Below, piece by piece: positions 25,305 to 36,529 of a stretch of 64,000 bases of DNA. The DNA comes from Sphagnum magellanicum. Taxonomy: Eukaryota > Streptophyta > Sphagnopsida > Sphagnales > Sphagnaceae. Below the pieces are notes generated by a model, which worked only from the letters and a program-made list of their open reading frames with translations, made no database searches and had not been told where the DNA came from. The stretch covers positions 12,400,001 through 12,464,000 of the forward strand of contig CM038920.1 in assembly GCA_021904315.1 (NCBI GenBank). Direction: 5' to 3'. Each line of letters begins with the position of its first letter. Position 1 is the stretch's first letter. Made by a program: the position numbers and the translations under genes.

Positions 25305-25541
25305 ATGAAGGTGCAATCAGAAGATAGTAGTAGTAGCTCCTCAGTGTTGGATGTGCAACTGCTTTCTTCCACCCCATGGAAGGAAAGCTCACCCCTGGAG
25401 CTTGAGATCATTGAATTTTCCAGCAACAGTAGAGATTTGGATCGTTTGGGATTTCAGCAAACTCGTCATTTCGTTTGGTATGATCATCGTTTCTGGTGTT
25501 TTGTTGTTTCACTGTCTGCAGCAGCAGCAGTGGAATCGTAG
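25305..25541 (+). CDS. 78-codon upstream ORF or unannotated first exon
   Basis: It starts ATG AAG GTG directly after the GA tract and reads MKVQSEDSSSSSSVLD with an acidic middle part, ending at 25,541, which is 234 bases before the next ORF. Its composition is protein-like but I recognise no family. It could be an upstream ORF that lowers translation of the main ORF, or an exon with splicing I could not define. No plausible intron joins it cleanly to the main frame. Confidence 0.3.
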   Translation: MKVQSEDSSSSSSVLDVQLLSSTPWKESSPLELEIIEFSSNSRDLDRLGFQQTRHFVWYDHRFWCFVVSLSAAAAVES

Positions 25542-25774
25542 TAATGAAGCTCTCCATGAGGATCGTTCTACGCAAGGCAAAGATTCAAGTGCTAGCTACA
25601 TTCAAGCTGGGAATTGGGTGCTCTCTGATTGAAGAAGTAATGGACACATGCCTTCTCTAAGTCTTTGAAGATCAGCAGCAGCAGCAGCTACAGTTTCCCA
25701 GGAAGGATTGCTTGCAGCAGATTGTTGTGCGGCGACGTTTTGCAAACAAGCAAGCTACAACAAGGTTTCTGGCG

Positions 25775-26842
25775 ATGGCTGCAGCAATAAGCCAGGAGTT
25801 TGCAGAGCCGATCAGGCAGCATGACGACTCATCACTAGCCGGCAGGTCCTCCAGCTTTCGACTAGGTCGTTCGAGCTCCATACGTCGTGTGTCGAGCTTT
25901 GGCCGTGAAGTTGTCATCCCCGCGCTCAAGCGACAAGGGAGCGCCACAGTAAGTAGTAGCAGAAGCTTGTACAGGGAAGCTGCTCTCATGACTCAACCCA
26001 GCTGCTTCGGCTCCTGGAGGTGGACGACGACGACGACGACAGCAGCGACAGGAGGCCCGGAATCCCCAACCTCGAACCTCTTAAGGAACACCGATCATGG
26101 TGCATCAGCAGCTCCAGACAGTAGCTCTGGATCCGTTCTCGATGAACAAGCTCGAGATGCACGGACTGCTGCTGTTGCTTTCGGCCGCCTGCTGAGTTCG
26201 AGATCCATGTCTCTTTTGCAATCCAGAAGCTCTGGAGCTTGGGGTAAGAAGTCGTCAAGGAGAGAGAGTTCAGCTGCTGCTGCTGCTGCGCAGTGGACAG
26301 TGGCCACCGGGAGATCAGCGGGTGAGGAGATTGCAAACTTGGAGCCCAGCATGAGCTTCAAGCCTGCACCCATGTGGAAGCGAATGCTCAAGAAGCTGCG
26401 CGCAAACGCGAAGCGACACATGATAATTGTGCATCCTGTATCGGCTCGCGAATGGACCAACTATGATGCGCAGAGTTACGCGAAGAATTTCGACAATGGC
26501 GAGAGGTGGCGCGACGATCAGACCGACTCCAACAGCAGCAGTAGCAGCAGCAGCTTCTTCTCAATGCAGTCAGAAGAGGACTCAGAGGAGCAGGAGCAGC
26601 TGCGCCATGAGCTTGGCTTGCGCGAGACAGCACTCCATACTGCTCTTCTCCAGAAGTTCCATTCCACACGCTATGATAGTAGCTCAGCTGCTGCTGCAGC
26701 AATCGACAGCTTCCGAGCTACTGGAGCATCTTCTATGCCTGTGAATCCTGTCCGACCTTACCAGCCAAGGCAAGACATTGTCCCACTCTGGCAAAGGCGC
26801 AATGTCCGGCCTCCCTCCAAGCTCCAGCTGACCAACAGGTAG
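25775..26842 (+). CDS. Plant-specific Ser-rich protein with YDxxSYxxNFDxG motif, function unknown
   Basis: A single open exon of 355 codons from the first ATG at 25,775; the frame is open a little further upstream but has no earlier ATG. It is much richer in GC than its surroundings. The N-terminus has Ser/Arg segments (RSSSFRLGRSSSIRRVSSFG, about 24-43), then Thr and Ala runs. A basic patch MWKRMLKKLRANAKR (about 200-214) is followed by WTNYDAQSYAKNFDNG (about 227-242). That pairing of W-K-R basic helix and Y-D-x-x-S-Y-x-x-N-F-D-x-G is familiar from small uncharacterised land-plant proteins; I know no biochemical role. A Ser run and an acidic stretch follow, and it ends with IVPLWQRRNVRPPSKL. 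No signal peptide or membrane segment is seen. Ala, Ser and Thr runs come from CAG/GCT-type triplet repeats. Confidence 0.8.
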   Translation: MAAAISQEFAEPIRQHDDSSLAGRSSSFRLGRSSSIRRVSSFGREVVIPALKRQGSATVSSSRSLYREAALMTQPSCFGSWRWTTTTTTAATGGPESPTSNLLRNTDHGASAAPDSSSGSVLDEQARDARTAAVAFGRLLSSRSMSLLQSRSSGAWGKKSSRRESSAAAAAAQWTVATGRSAGEEIANLEPSMSFKPAPMWKRMLKKLRANAKRHMIIVHPVSAREWTNYDAQSYAKNFDNGERWRDDQTDSNSSSSSSSFFSMQSEEDSEEQEQLRHELGLRETALHTALLQKFHSTRYDSSSAAAAAIDSFRATGASSMPVNPVRPYQPRQDIVPLWQRRNVRPPSKLQLTNR

Positions 26843-27690
26843 ACAACAAAGCCAGTTCAAAGCTGCGCCAGGCCTCATGGGTGATCCTGGATCTATGGCA
26901 GATGATCAGTCTGCACTGGAAGATCATAACTCCATCACCCAAAGCCAAGTTCATCATTCTTCTTCTTCTTCTTCTTCTTCTGCCTCAGGTATTTCTCCCA
27001 GAGTTGGGGTCACAAGCAGCTCCAAGGGTCGATGATCCGTGCAAGAACCTGCTTGCTGGGTTGTGGCAGCTTCCAAATCCTTTGTGTACTACTTACTTCC
27101 AGATAGATTGTCATGAAGCAATGACCAAATTTTTCCTTGGCTGCAAAAAAACAGAAAAAAAAAGCTATCAACTGCAAGCAGCAAGCAATAGTTGAGGCCA
27201 AGATCAAGGCACAATCAGAATGCAATCCATCACAATTGTCAGCAGACATGATGGTTGATTCTTACAGTGTCTGTTTCGTCTATCTCCTCATGTACAAAAA
27301 ACAGCAAATGGGCCCAGCTCACTGTGCTTCCTGAATCAGCATCAGTGATCCTAGTGATCAGGTCTCTTGGAAGTGATTGCAGAGTAACAATCCCCAGCTG
27401 TGGTGGAAAGCATGATCTGCAGGCAAACTGAAAACTTACAGGAAGAAATTCATCTCTGGGAGTGTTCAATCCTTCCTCAGCAGAGAGGATGAATTGGCAA
27501 ATCCAGACAGGAAGTTGCAATCTCTTAAAAGCCTTGAAAAGCAAACCATCTTCACAACTGAGAAAGACTTCCTGAGGTGGAAGAGATGCATGAAGAAGTC
27601 TAGAGAGATCCATGATAATCACACTGACAGTCATCATGTCTATTGTCATTGATTGACAGCCTGCTCCTGTCTTCCTTCACATCTCTGAAC
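26843..27690. other. Presumed 3' UTR and intergenic
   Basis: A CTT run at about 26,958-26,982 follows the stop. A 136-codon minus-strand frame (27,239-27,649) has balanced composition but no recognised motif, and I do not support it as a gene. Confidence 0.4.
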
Positions 27691-28325
27691 TGATCGTCAC
27701 ATGAGATTGATCAATTTCTGTCTTGATTCTTCACATGAAATTTCAATCAATGCGCCTCAATTCTGCACATGAGATCAATCATCTGCCTTGATTCTTCACA
27801 TGAGATTTATGAATTTCTGTCTTGATTCTTCACATGAAATTTCAATCAATGTGCCTCAATTCCGCACATGAGATTGATCATCTGCCTTGATTCTTCACAT
27901 GAGATTGATCAATTTCTGTCTTGATTATTCACATGAAATCAATCAATCTGCATTGATTCTGCTCATGAGGTTGATCATCTTCCCTGATTCTTCACATAAG
28001 ATTCATCAATTTCTGTCTTGATTCTTCACATTAGATCGATCAATTTCTGTCTTGATTCTTCACATGAGATCGATCAATTTCTGTCTTGATTCTTCACATG
28101 AGATCGATCAATCTGCCTCAATTCTTCACACCAGATCGATCATCTGCCTTGATTCTTCACATGAGATCAATCAATGTGTCTTGATTCTTCATATGAGATT
28201 GATCAATTTCTGTCTTGATTCTTCACACGAGTTCAATGGATCGATCTGCCTCAATTCCTCACATGAGATCAATGGATCAAACTGCTTCAATTCCTCACAT
28301 GAGATCAATTGATCAATCCACCTCA
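27690..28325. repeat. ~35-bp tandem repeat, about 19 degenerate copies
   Basis: The unit is TTGATTCTTCACATGAGAT plus (C/T)(G/A)ATCAATTTCTGTC. About 19 copies of CACATGAGAT or close variants lie in the tract, spaced about 34-36 bases where regular. Many carry GATCGATCA, a short palindrome. The plus-strand 86-codon frame is only the repeat translated. Confidence 0.9.
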
Positions 28326-28659
28326 TTGCTTATTGTGCATCTTTAAACACCCACCCTTTCAGAGACCCAGCAAGCACTCTTCTAAGAATGACACACATTG
28401 CTCATTTGGAGTATAATATCATGAGTTTTGAAATTGTGACTTTGAACCTCTCTCATTGTGAACTACACCCACCCCCCAACCCAACCCAACCCAACCCATC
28501 CCCCCAAATTTCAAGCTCATTCCCAATTTTACATCAGACTTGCTTATTTCAGCTCTTCTCTAATGGGCTGGAAGTCTTTGTTCTGGCAAGCATCTGCCCA
28601 TTATGCTGGGACAGCCAGCCCCCGGGGGAGTCCAGTACAGCCAAAATGGGCTTGCTAGG

Positions 28660-28860
28660 GGTGACATTAACCCAGCATAATGAACACCTACCTGCCCGTT
28701 CCATGATGTTAACCATGTTTGGTGAAAGAATGACTATATTCCATCCCTGGGAGGAACCTACTGGCATTGGACAAGGCTGCTTGCTAGAGGTGGGTTGCAT
28801 ACCGGGCATAATGAACAGCTGCCTGTTTCCATGATGTTCACCATCTTTGGTGGTGGATGG
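28660..28860. repeat. Two-copy ~130-bp direct duplication
   Basis: CTTGCTAG(A/G)GGTG ... GCATAATGAACA ... CCATGATGTT(A/C)ACCAT occurs twice. An inverted CATTATGCTGGG / CCCAGCATAATG pair lies at about 28,599 and 28,671. Plus-strand frames here are not convincing. Confidence 0.65.
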
Positions 28861-28917
28861 GCTACTTATTGTGTTATGAAATGTGAGAACTCAACATTTC
28901 ATGTGTCAAGAAATGTG

Positions 28918-29080
28918 CGCTACTATGTTAGAAATGTCATTTTATGACTAGTCCTTATTGACTATACTAGTTGCTTATGTCATTCGTAATTGATTACGAT
29001 CATTGTTTATGTCATTTTTAGTTGTTTATTCACTTGTAATTGTACAGGACTAGTCGTAAAATGACATTTTTGGTGTAGTG
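28918..29080. mobile_element. MITE-like element with ~24-bp terminal inverted repeats
   Basis: AAATGTCATTTTATGACTAG (from 28,932) pairs with CTAGTCGTAAAATGACATTT (to about 29,070). The right end, GGTGTAGTG, gives CACTACACC when reversed, a terminus typical of CACTA-like MITEs; the left end CGCTACTATG is a decayed match. Length is 163 bases. The element sits inside a direct repeat: CTACTTATTGTGTTATGAAA occurs before it (28,861) and after it (about 29,126). Confidence 0.75.
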
Positions 29081-29776
29081 ATGATAACAGAACATTTCAT
29101 GACACAGTTTGGTGAACGACTTGACTACTTATTGTGTTATGAAATGTGAGACTAGAACATTCTGTGAACATTTTCCACATTACAACTTATTGTTAAGTAC
29201 TCTTCTTCTTTAAACAACATAATATCCTTTTACTGCCCCTCGAGGATTATGGGTTGTCATGCATGTGGCTGGCATGTTGAAAAAGGACATGAATGCTTCC
29301 TAGTCTACTATGTTTTTAAAAAATGAACCCAAAAGTGACACAATCAATATGCCTTGGGGCCCCAAGGTGCATTTTTGTATAGGAGAAGGGTAGCCCTAGA
29401 TGCACTTTCATGTTTTGAGGTGCCTAGGCACGAGGGTGACGACACTCAAAAAAAATATTTAAATGGAAGGGCCAAGAGGGCAACCTTTTTCTTATGTTTT
29501 AAAAAAAAAACTGAAATTTTATCATTTTATCTTTATATTTTCCATCTCTTTGTAGTTGATCTATGTCTCGCTTTCCCACTTCGGCCAATCATTTTCTCTC
29601 ATCTTCTTGTCGCTTTGCTCTCTCCTTTTTCTAATAGGTTGCACTACATGTAATGATGATGTCGTTGAAAGATAAGGATAAAGAAATCTTTGAAATATAA
29701 CTAAATTATGTAAAGAAAAAGATGAAGATAAGAGCAATGCTCTATAAAGTTGAAGAAATCTTCCAAGTTGTAAAAA

Positions 29777-29780
<4 letters not shown>

Positions 29781-29810
<30 letters not shown>
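29781..29810. repeat. TA microsatellite
   Basis: About 15 uninterrupted TA units. Minus-strand frames across it read Tyr-Ile runs and are not genes. Confidence 0.9.
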
Positions 29811-29812
<2 letters not shown>

Positions 29813-30358
29813 ATAACAAAGAAAAAAGAAAGCAAGTGCTTTATGCACCTAAGTAAGCTTTTAAAGTGAGGTCCCATAGGGTTGAACCATAAATGTAAAA
29901 CTTGTGTTCTCACAAACACATTGAAAAATTGTACAATACCAACATATTATGTTTGATACTTTGTACTATATCAACAAAAAAAACTAAATAATGAATATCC
30001 AACATCCTTTTAGACATGTTCCAAACATCACATTTGTCTAATGTTCTTCACCCACTCCTACAACAATCCTTCATTGCAAAATTTAGATTCATTGTTGCAT
30101 TCTTGCTTTCAACAACTTAGTGCACAATCCAAAATCGTTATTCATTTGCAACAAAACAACACTAAAGAAACAATTTGTTTTGATGGCCAATGTTAATTGG
30201 AAAACCTTGGGAACCTTCACACTAATAAGACACCCAATGGTTTGTATACTAAACCCCACCCATAAGTAGTGTTAGTTTTGAATATAGTTCGAAGCAACCA
30301 AGGAAAAAATGCCAAGGTCCGGATGATGTTTTGATGTTCCATTTCATTCAAACCTAAC
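29811..30358. other. Intergenic, no gene seen
   Basis: AT-rich, with no coding-like frame. Confidence 0.45.
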
Positions 30359-30583
30359 TAAAGGTGTATTCACACTTGGTGTTAAAGGACTTTAGTGTTG
30401 AGTTCCCCTCGCACCATGCTAGTAGTTTAGGACTTACACTTACTTACCATAAACATTTTATGTTAACCTAACATTCACTTAACATTAAGCTATTTGCCCA
30501 TTTAACATTAGGTGCCACCTAAGATGCCACCTAGACTTTCATTTAACACTAACTTATTAACATCAAGTGTGAATGCACCATAA
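30359..30583. mobile_element. MITE with TAA target duplication (PIF/Harbinger-like)
   Basis: GGTGTATTCACACTTGGTG at the left end pairs with CATCAAGTGTGAATGCACC at the right end. The ~219-bp body is flanked by TAA on both sides (30,359-30,361 and 30,581-30,583), the target preference of PIF/Harbinger (Tourist) elements. No coding capacity. Confidence 0.75.
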
Positions 30584-32939
30584 ATGTCTATTACGAAAGT
30601 GACAATAATGATGGGAGGACTCTACCATAAATGTTAGTTAGCTCAACAAAATAAAAAGAGCAATGGTGATTACAAAGGAAGACATCAAGAAAAGGGAAAG
30701 AACAAAAGAAGAAAGAAAACCCAAAAAGAACACAAGAAGAAATGAGGAAGAGAAGAGAAAAACCAAACATTTTTCACAAACTCCAATCCAAGTATATGTT
30801 GCATACAAGACATAAATAATATATAAGTATATTTCTGCTTGACAATGCTTGTTGAAAATCCTATTGAATCTTAGTTTATTACTAAATCCAACATTATTGC
30901 TATTGTAGCTTGTTGCAATTATTCCACAAGTTGAAGGTAACATGACAATGAGTGCCGTTGCAGCCTTATGAGAGTTGCTCACAAAGAGTCAGAACAGAAT
31001 AGCAGTGACAAGCTGCCATGACTATGCACTAGTTCATCATCAGCTCCCCGACAGTGGGGTTTAGTCTTGTAGATAAGTATCTAACATTCTGCTAGTGCCC
31101 AAAATTTTTGGCAAACCATTTATACAGAAATCTGCATCCTGAGTTTCTGTTGCATTTCGAGAAGCAGATTGTAGAAACATGGATTCAATTTCAAATCATC
31201 ACAAAGATCTGTGTATCTCAAAGAATGCTGTGCATGATGATTGATGATGAATTCAGCTAATGTAGTTTTGTTTGTCTCTGCTTCAACTCTGCCCATGTAG
31301 AAATATGCAGGAAACAGCCAAAGATCTAAATTGAGATTTCTGCAAGTTGTCAGGAAAGATGGTGAGCAGAATTTCTGCGAGGACCAGCAACTGCTATCAG
31401 TGATCTCAGGAGACTCATCTGGAAACTGGTGAATGTGAAGCATGATGTAGGTGTGTCATGTTCCAATGTGAGGATGTGACTGATAGGGTGTGGGAGGAGA
31501 GACTTTGTTGTGAGCTTTTTTGGGTCTGAATTAATTCTTCAGATGGATTTGCAGAGCTTTATTGTGCACCACTAAACTGGACATACACATGAAATTGATC
31601 AATGATATTGAGAAAGGGAGTTTCCTTATAGTTTGCAAAACTGATTGCTGAAGTTCTTTTTTGTTTTGTAGGCTTGACAAAAAGGATTGCAGAGAATCTC
31701 AGTTGGGAGTTTCTTCTCGGATTGCTTGTTCAGCCTTTTCACAACATGCAAGTGAGAAAACTATTTGAAGTGAGTTGCAGCTCATAGATTTTAGGTTTTT
31801 GAGGTTTTTGTGATAGTGAAGATTTTTCGTGCATAAGATCAAGATGATTGTAGTTTGTAGTTTAGAGGAAATGGGTAGGTTGCAATCCAAGTAGAGCTAG
31901 AAGAGAGAGAGAGGGTTCAGCAGAGTGGATTCACCATCAAAAGTTATCATGGGACATGAGGCGCTTCAGCAAGGATGCAAATAATTACTCACAAGCTCAG
32001 ATTACAAATTTTTCAGGGTTGCTTCTTAATCTGCCTCCCAATTCCAAACCACAATGTGGCTCTTCCTCAGATGTAAGTTCTTGTCCATTTTGGAACTGGG
32101 TTTGGAGCAAACTCTCAAAGAGCCAACCACTTGGTCCTTTCAAACTCTCCATTAGTCAATAAATTCATTTCCTTTTCAACCAACAAATCCCAAAGATCTT
32201 TCCTTACTCTTCACCTTGAAATGGGTGTCCCCAATCTCCACTTTGGTAACTTGTTGTGGCTCATTTGTGAATGAATCACAACTCGGTGTTAATATTGGTT
32301 TTCCAATGAATAATGTATTGGTGAGTGTTGGGTCATGTGATAAACACTTTTGTGGTTGTTTCAAATGGTGGGCATGTATGTCCATTTCAACATATCAATT
32401 AGATAGTGGGATTAAAGTTTTTTCAATTTGGACATTGGGTATGAACATGAGTATTCAAATCCTCTTGACATGGACATATCAAGCAAGTTTATCTAATAAC
32501 TTGTTTCTTGAAGGTGGGATTCTGTGTATAAACATGAATAGACAATTACCTCATACCAATTGAAATGAAATATGCATTTGAGTATCGAATATTCACATTG
32601 AAACTTGAGGCAATGTTGACCAATTATTGAGAAAATAACCATTTGACACAAGACAAGGTGTGATTAAAAAAAAGGAAAACTAATCATCCAATTTATTGAT
32701 TCAAGAACTTGCCCATAAATATTAAAAAAAACATAGTCGTGCATTCCCAGCTAGTTCATAACTTCATAATGTTGTTCCTAATGTTGTTATAGATTAGCTT
32801 GTTAAGTGATCAAAGTTTTTAATAAGCAAGAACAACTTGAATAATAATTTCAACAAACAACTTTTTCAAGGTTGGAGGTTTTAACACTCTAGATATAATA
32901 AATTTGTTGGTTCTAATTCTAGAGAGGAGATACATTCCA
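30584..32939. other. Intergenic, no gene recognised
   Basis: A 107-codon minus-strand frame (31,120-31,443) and a 115-codon plus-strand frame (32,216-32,563) have balanced composition but no known motif. I saw no splice structure that links them into a gene. Confidence 0.4.
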
Positions 32940-33621
32940 AAGTACTCCAAGAACTAGAATGTTGACTTAGAGAAGATCAAAATCAAAGTGACTTGATTAT
33001 GAATCAAGTCTTGCTCCTTGTTGATGAAGAAAAACTTTGCAAGTGAAAAAACCCAAGGGTGATTTGTGGCCAAAAAATCCAAGTCCAAAAAACTTTTGTT
33101 TCTTATTTTGGAGGTACATCGCCTAGTTGTTTGAATGGACATAAAGAAAAAATGAAAGGTGTGCGATTGCCTTCTCCAACAAGCTCAACATTTTTTGAAG
33201 AGAATGGTGGGTTAGAGAAACAACAAAAATTTGCATTTGACACATTTGCAATAAGAAAGCTTGGAGCAATTACACAATTTGAAAAGATGCCAATAGGTGA
33301 AGAATCCCATGGAGATGACGACTTTTGTGCATATTTTTCTCAGTTGCATTTGTAATGTTTCAAAAATTCAACATTGCCCCATCTATTACATTGGAGAACA
33401 TCAATGTGCCCTGCCATTTGTTTTATGCAAAATATCTAAATCATTTAGCAATTGGCAATGATGAAAATCTAAATCCCAAATTTTCAATGCCATGCATTAT
33501 AGTAAGCATTGATGCCTCCTCCCCAACTAGCATTAAAAACAAAAAAAAACACATTAGGAAATTCATGGCAATGTTGGAGCTTTTGATTTTTTTTTTGGTG
33601 GGATTTTGTAGTAATGGTTGA
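32940..33621 (+). pseudogene. Decayed coding-like region, family unknown
   Basis: Successive plus-strand frames (about 32,915-33,030, 33,059-33,355 and 33,325-33,621) read like protein: REEIHSKVLQELE, then TFVSYFGGTSPSCLNGHKEK, then an acidic stretch with GEESHGDDDF, then VPCHLFYAKYLNHLAIGNDE. Stops and frame changes interrupt them. I recognise no domain. The position 1 kb before the piggyBac remnant suggests another dead transposon, but that is inference. Confidence 0.3.
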
Positions 33622-34689
33622 TGAAGAAGCCATGCCCCCACAACATTAGAAAATGGTTAAATTTTTAATTTTTTACAGGATTTTTATTGCCAAATTTTGG
33701 AATTTTTGTAATATAAGTAAATTCCCATTATGTTTTGGTAGTTAGTCACATAATTAATATAAATTCCAATTAAAAAAATATTTAAAATCAGTAGTTTATA
33801 CGTTACAAATATACCAAATGAAATATTCAAAATAATTGGACATACACTTCTATAAAAACTAAAAAAAAATCAAACATACCTTGCCAAAACAAGAAAAAAT
33901 CTTTAAATGGAGTGAATAGCCCAATTGTGTAGTTGGGAATGTTTGAAAAATGGTGCAAGACTTTCTAGAAGGTTGATTGGTGTGAGAAATTTATCTTCAA
34001 TTAATGATTTTCAAATTAAAAATAATTAAATCTAGAAAATCTTGTTCATTAGTTTAGATCCTGTGATTTTTTACTAGCCCTCATCTTCACATTTCTTGTT
34101 TTTCTCTCTTTTGGTGCATTCATTATTTAGGGAAAAAAATAAAACTATATGGTAGATCAGATAATATACGTTTGTTCAATTTTTAATTCTTTTTTGGTCA
34201 ATTGTTTTACTAAAAATATAAGGACAAATAGTTATTGGACTTTTGAATGGCCACTTTTACCTTTAGATGTAATGTTCATATCTTTAGACTAAATATTAAA
34301 TTGATTTGCTAATTTCAATTTCTTGCAAAAAAATTGTTTTGTGGAACTTCAAACTTGATTAGGATAAATTTCAAGGGCTCACCCAATTCTACAAGTGGAA
34401 CTTAGGGTTGGAATTTCAGTTTATGTCAATGACCTTTCATTTTCTGAATTTGTATTAAATTGTTTCTAACTTTTGCATTCGTAGCCATAGTGCACAATTT
34501 CGTCATCCAAATTTCTTGGTGATGTGGCAATTCTAGGAAGTTTTTTGGGGATTTTTTCATGACGGATTTAAGTCATCCCAATCCTTTCCCACCAAGAGGG
34601 TGTTAATAACAATTCATCTATAAACCCTATTGCAAATAATTGTCAAATAAACCCAATTTGCATTGAGGATTCTATTGCACTAGAAACCG
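33622..34689. other. AT-rich intergenic, no gene seen
   Basis: T and A runs and stops in all frames. Nothing recognised. Confidence 0.45.
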
Positions 34690-36480
34690 AATTGGAAAAT
34701 GTGTTAGCCTCTTTTGAATGTAGGTGAAATTAAAGACCTAGACCTTATTGAGCAACTTGAGTTTGATGAGTTTGGGGTTATACACTCATGTTTCCATTTT
34801 GTGATGTTTTTTATAGCACCATTGAAGATTTTGATTATGTACCTAACACCTCTTGGGGAATTCTTGAATCCAATGGTCGGTTAGATAATATGTGGTTGTC
34901 TCCTAACACAAAAATATGGTATCTAGATTCCCAACTTCCTACCCATGAATTGGAATTTGAGTTTTCTAATGTGTAGGTAATGTTATAATTGTTTGTAGAA
35001 AATATGTGGAATTCTCCCATCACTCAAATTCGGCTAGTTGTACGGGAAGGTGAGGACTAAACGCCTCTTTACCCTTATGTGAGACATCAATTGATTTTTT
35101 CCTCTTGTTTTGGCCAACTAACATCTTGAAAATGTTTTGTGTTACGCCAACATTTATGTCACCTAAAAGCTAGAAAGAGGGGGCACCAAATGAGGGGTGA
35201 ATTGGGTACAACTTATTGTTCTTAAATTGAGGGTATTCATCAAAGTCTTGATTTTTATGGCCATGAGGAGAGTACCTCACACTAGGGTTCACTAATACAA
35301 ATATGTTGACATTTGTCATTGCCAATTATATGACTAGGTTTAGGTTTGAAGCGATTCTTAAATGGATCCATCTAGTTGACAAAAAATCAATCATAGAAGA
35401 TAAGGATGATCCAAGCTATATGACAAAATTGTGAAGATTAGATGGTTAGTTGAGGCATGCAATGAACTTTGTGGGCAATTCTAAAATGTAGAACATAATT
35501 TATGTGTAGATGAAATGATGATAAAATATATTGGGAGATAGTCACCCATTTGACAATACATGAAAATTAAAGCTTGTCATTTGAAAGTGAAGATTTGATG
35601 TTTGGTTAATGCTAAATCTAAGTTTGTGCAAAAAATGAAAATTTATTATGGTGCAAGATGCTGAACACAAGATTGTCATTGGATTGATGGATGGGTATAA
35701 AAACAAAAATTACATTGTCACATGTGATAACTTTTTCTCTAACCCTACATTGTTTTGGGATCTTTTGAAGGTTGGGGTGCGTGTCACGAGGACTTACAAG
35801 ACTAATTGGAAGGGGTGGTTTAGTGCTCTAACCATTGATCCATAGAGAGGATCAAGAAGACAACTTTGTTACCACATGCATGCTTCAAGTAAGCTTGCTA
35901 GAATTTCTTGATTTGACAAGAAACTAATTTTCATTTTGTCTATTACTTTTAATCCAATTGACCATGTAGGTGTCATTTGCCACTCAATGGAATCTAATTG
36001 GTCCATTGGAAATCACTACTAGCCAATGCTAATGCATTATTAAATGCACATGCATAAATTTGATGTGTAGGGTTAAATTTATGGATATTATATTTTGTGA
36101 AGGTGAAATCACAAATGGTGGCACCGAATAATGCTCCATGTCATTGATACCGCCATTGTGGACTTGTACATTATGTATAGGGCGCATATGATACAACTCG
36201 GCAAGTTGGTAGAAACAATGTCACATTTGAAGTGGAATGTGGCTTTGCCTACGGCTCTAGGTAATAAGGGGCACATGTTCTACTCCAAAGGCAAGAGCAA
36301 TGGTAGGAGCATATGTACCAAACCTCGAAAGGTTGCATTATTCTATGCAATGGGGACAAACATCAAGGAGAAAAAGGTTGTGAGTGGTATGTAAAAATAA
36401 GGTGAATTAGTATTGTTGTACTTGTGATGACACTAGAGTTTGTTTGGGTGTTTGCTTTGTGGAATTATGTATGTCAGTTT
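34690..36480 (+). pseudogene. Decayed piggyBac-family (DDE_Tnp_1_7) transposase
   Basis: Blocks of a piggyBac transposase appear in order on the plus strand across frame changes and stops. An N-terminal region (about 34,740-34,976) is followed by IANYMTRFRFEAILKWIHLVD (about 35,317-35,380), KIRWLVEACNELCGQF, and CVDEMMIKYIGR holding the first catalytic Asp (about 35,500). Next come QYMKIKA, and YIVTCDNFFSNPTLFWDLL (from about 35,712) with the second Asp in the DNxF motif. Then KWWHRIMLHVIDTAIVD (36,113 on) matches the helix after the third Asp, and a Cys-rich tail YCCTCDDTRVCLGVCF (about 36,412-36,460) matches the C-terminal cross-brace zinc finger. Many stops make it inactive. I found no clear TTAA-flanked terminal repeats. 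Family assignment is from remembered consensus; the order and number of blocks make it firm. Confidence 0.85.
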
Positions 36481-36529
36481 GATTTAGGGGAATGGATTTG
36501 GCTTCACATAATTGTGCATGTTGCCATAG

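Noticed and set aside
25168..25426. Minus-strand ORFs rich in Ser-Leu-Pro
   Set aside because: Antisense of the GA microsatellite.
25986..26460. Minus-strand ORFs of 116 and 121 codons
   Set aside because: Shadows of the GC-rich, triplet-repeat-rich gene on the plus strand.
27690..28325. CRISPR-like array
   Set aside because: The 35-bp units are contiguous and degenerate, with no unique spacers, and the window is plant nuclear DNA.
29354..29653. 99-codon plus-strand ORF
   Set aside because: AT-rich, Phe/Leu-biased, with no motif and no splice context.
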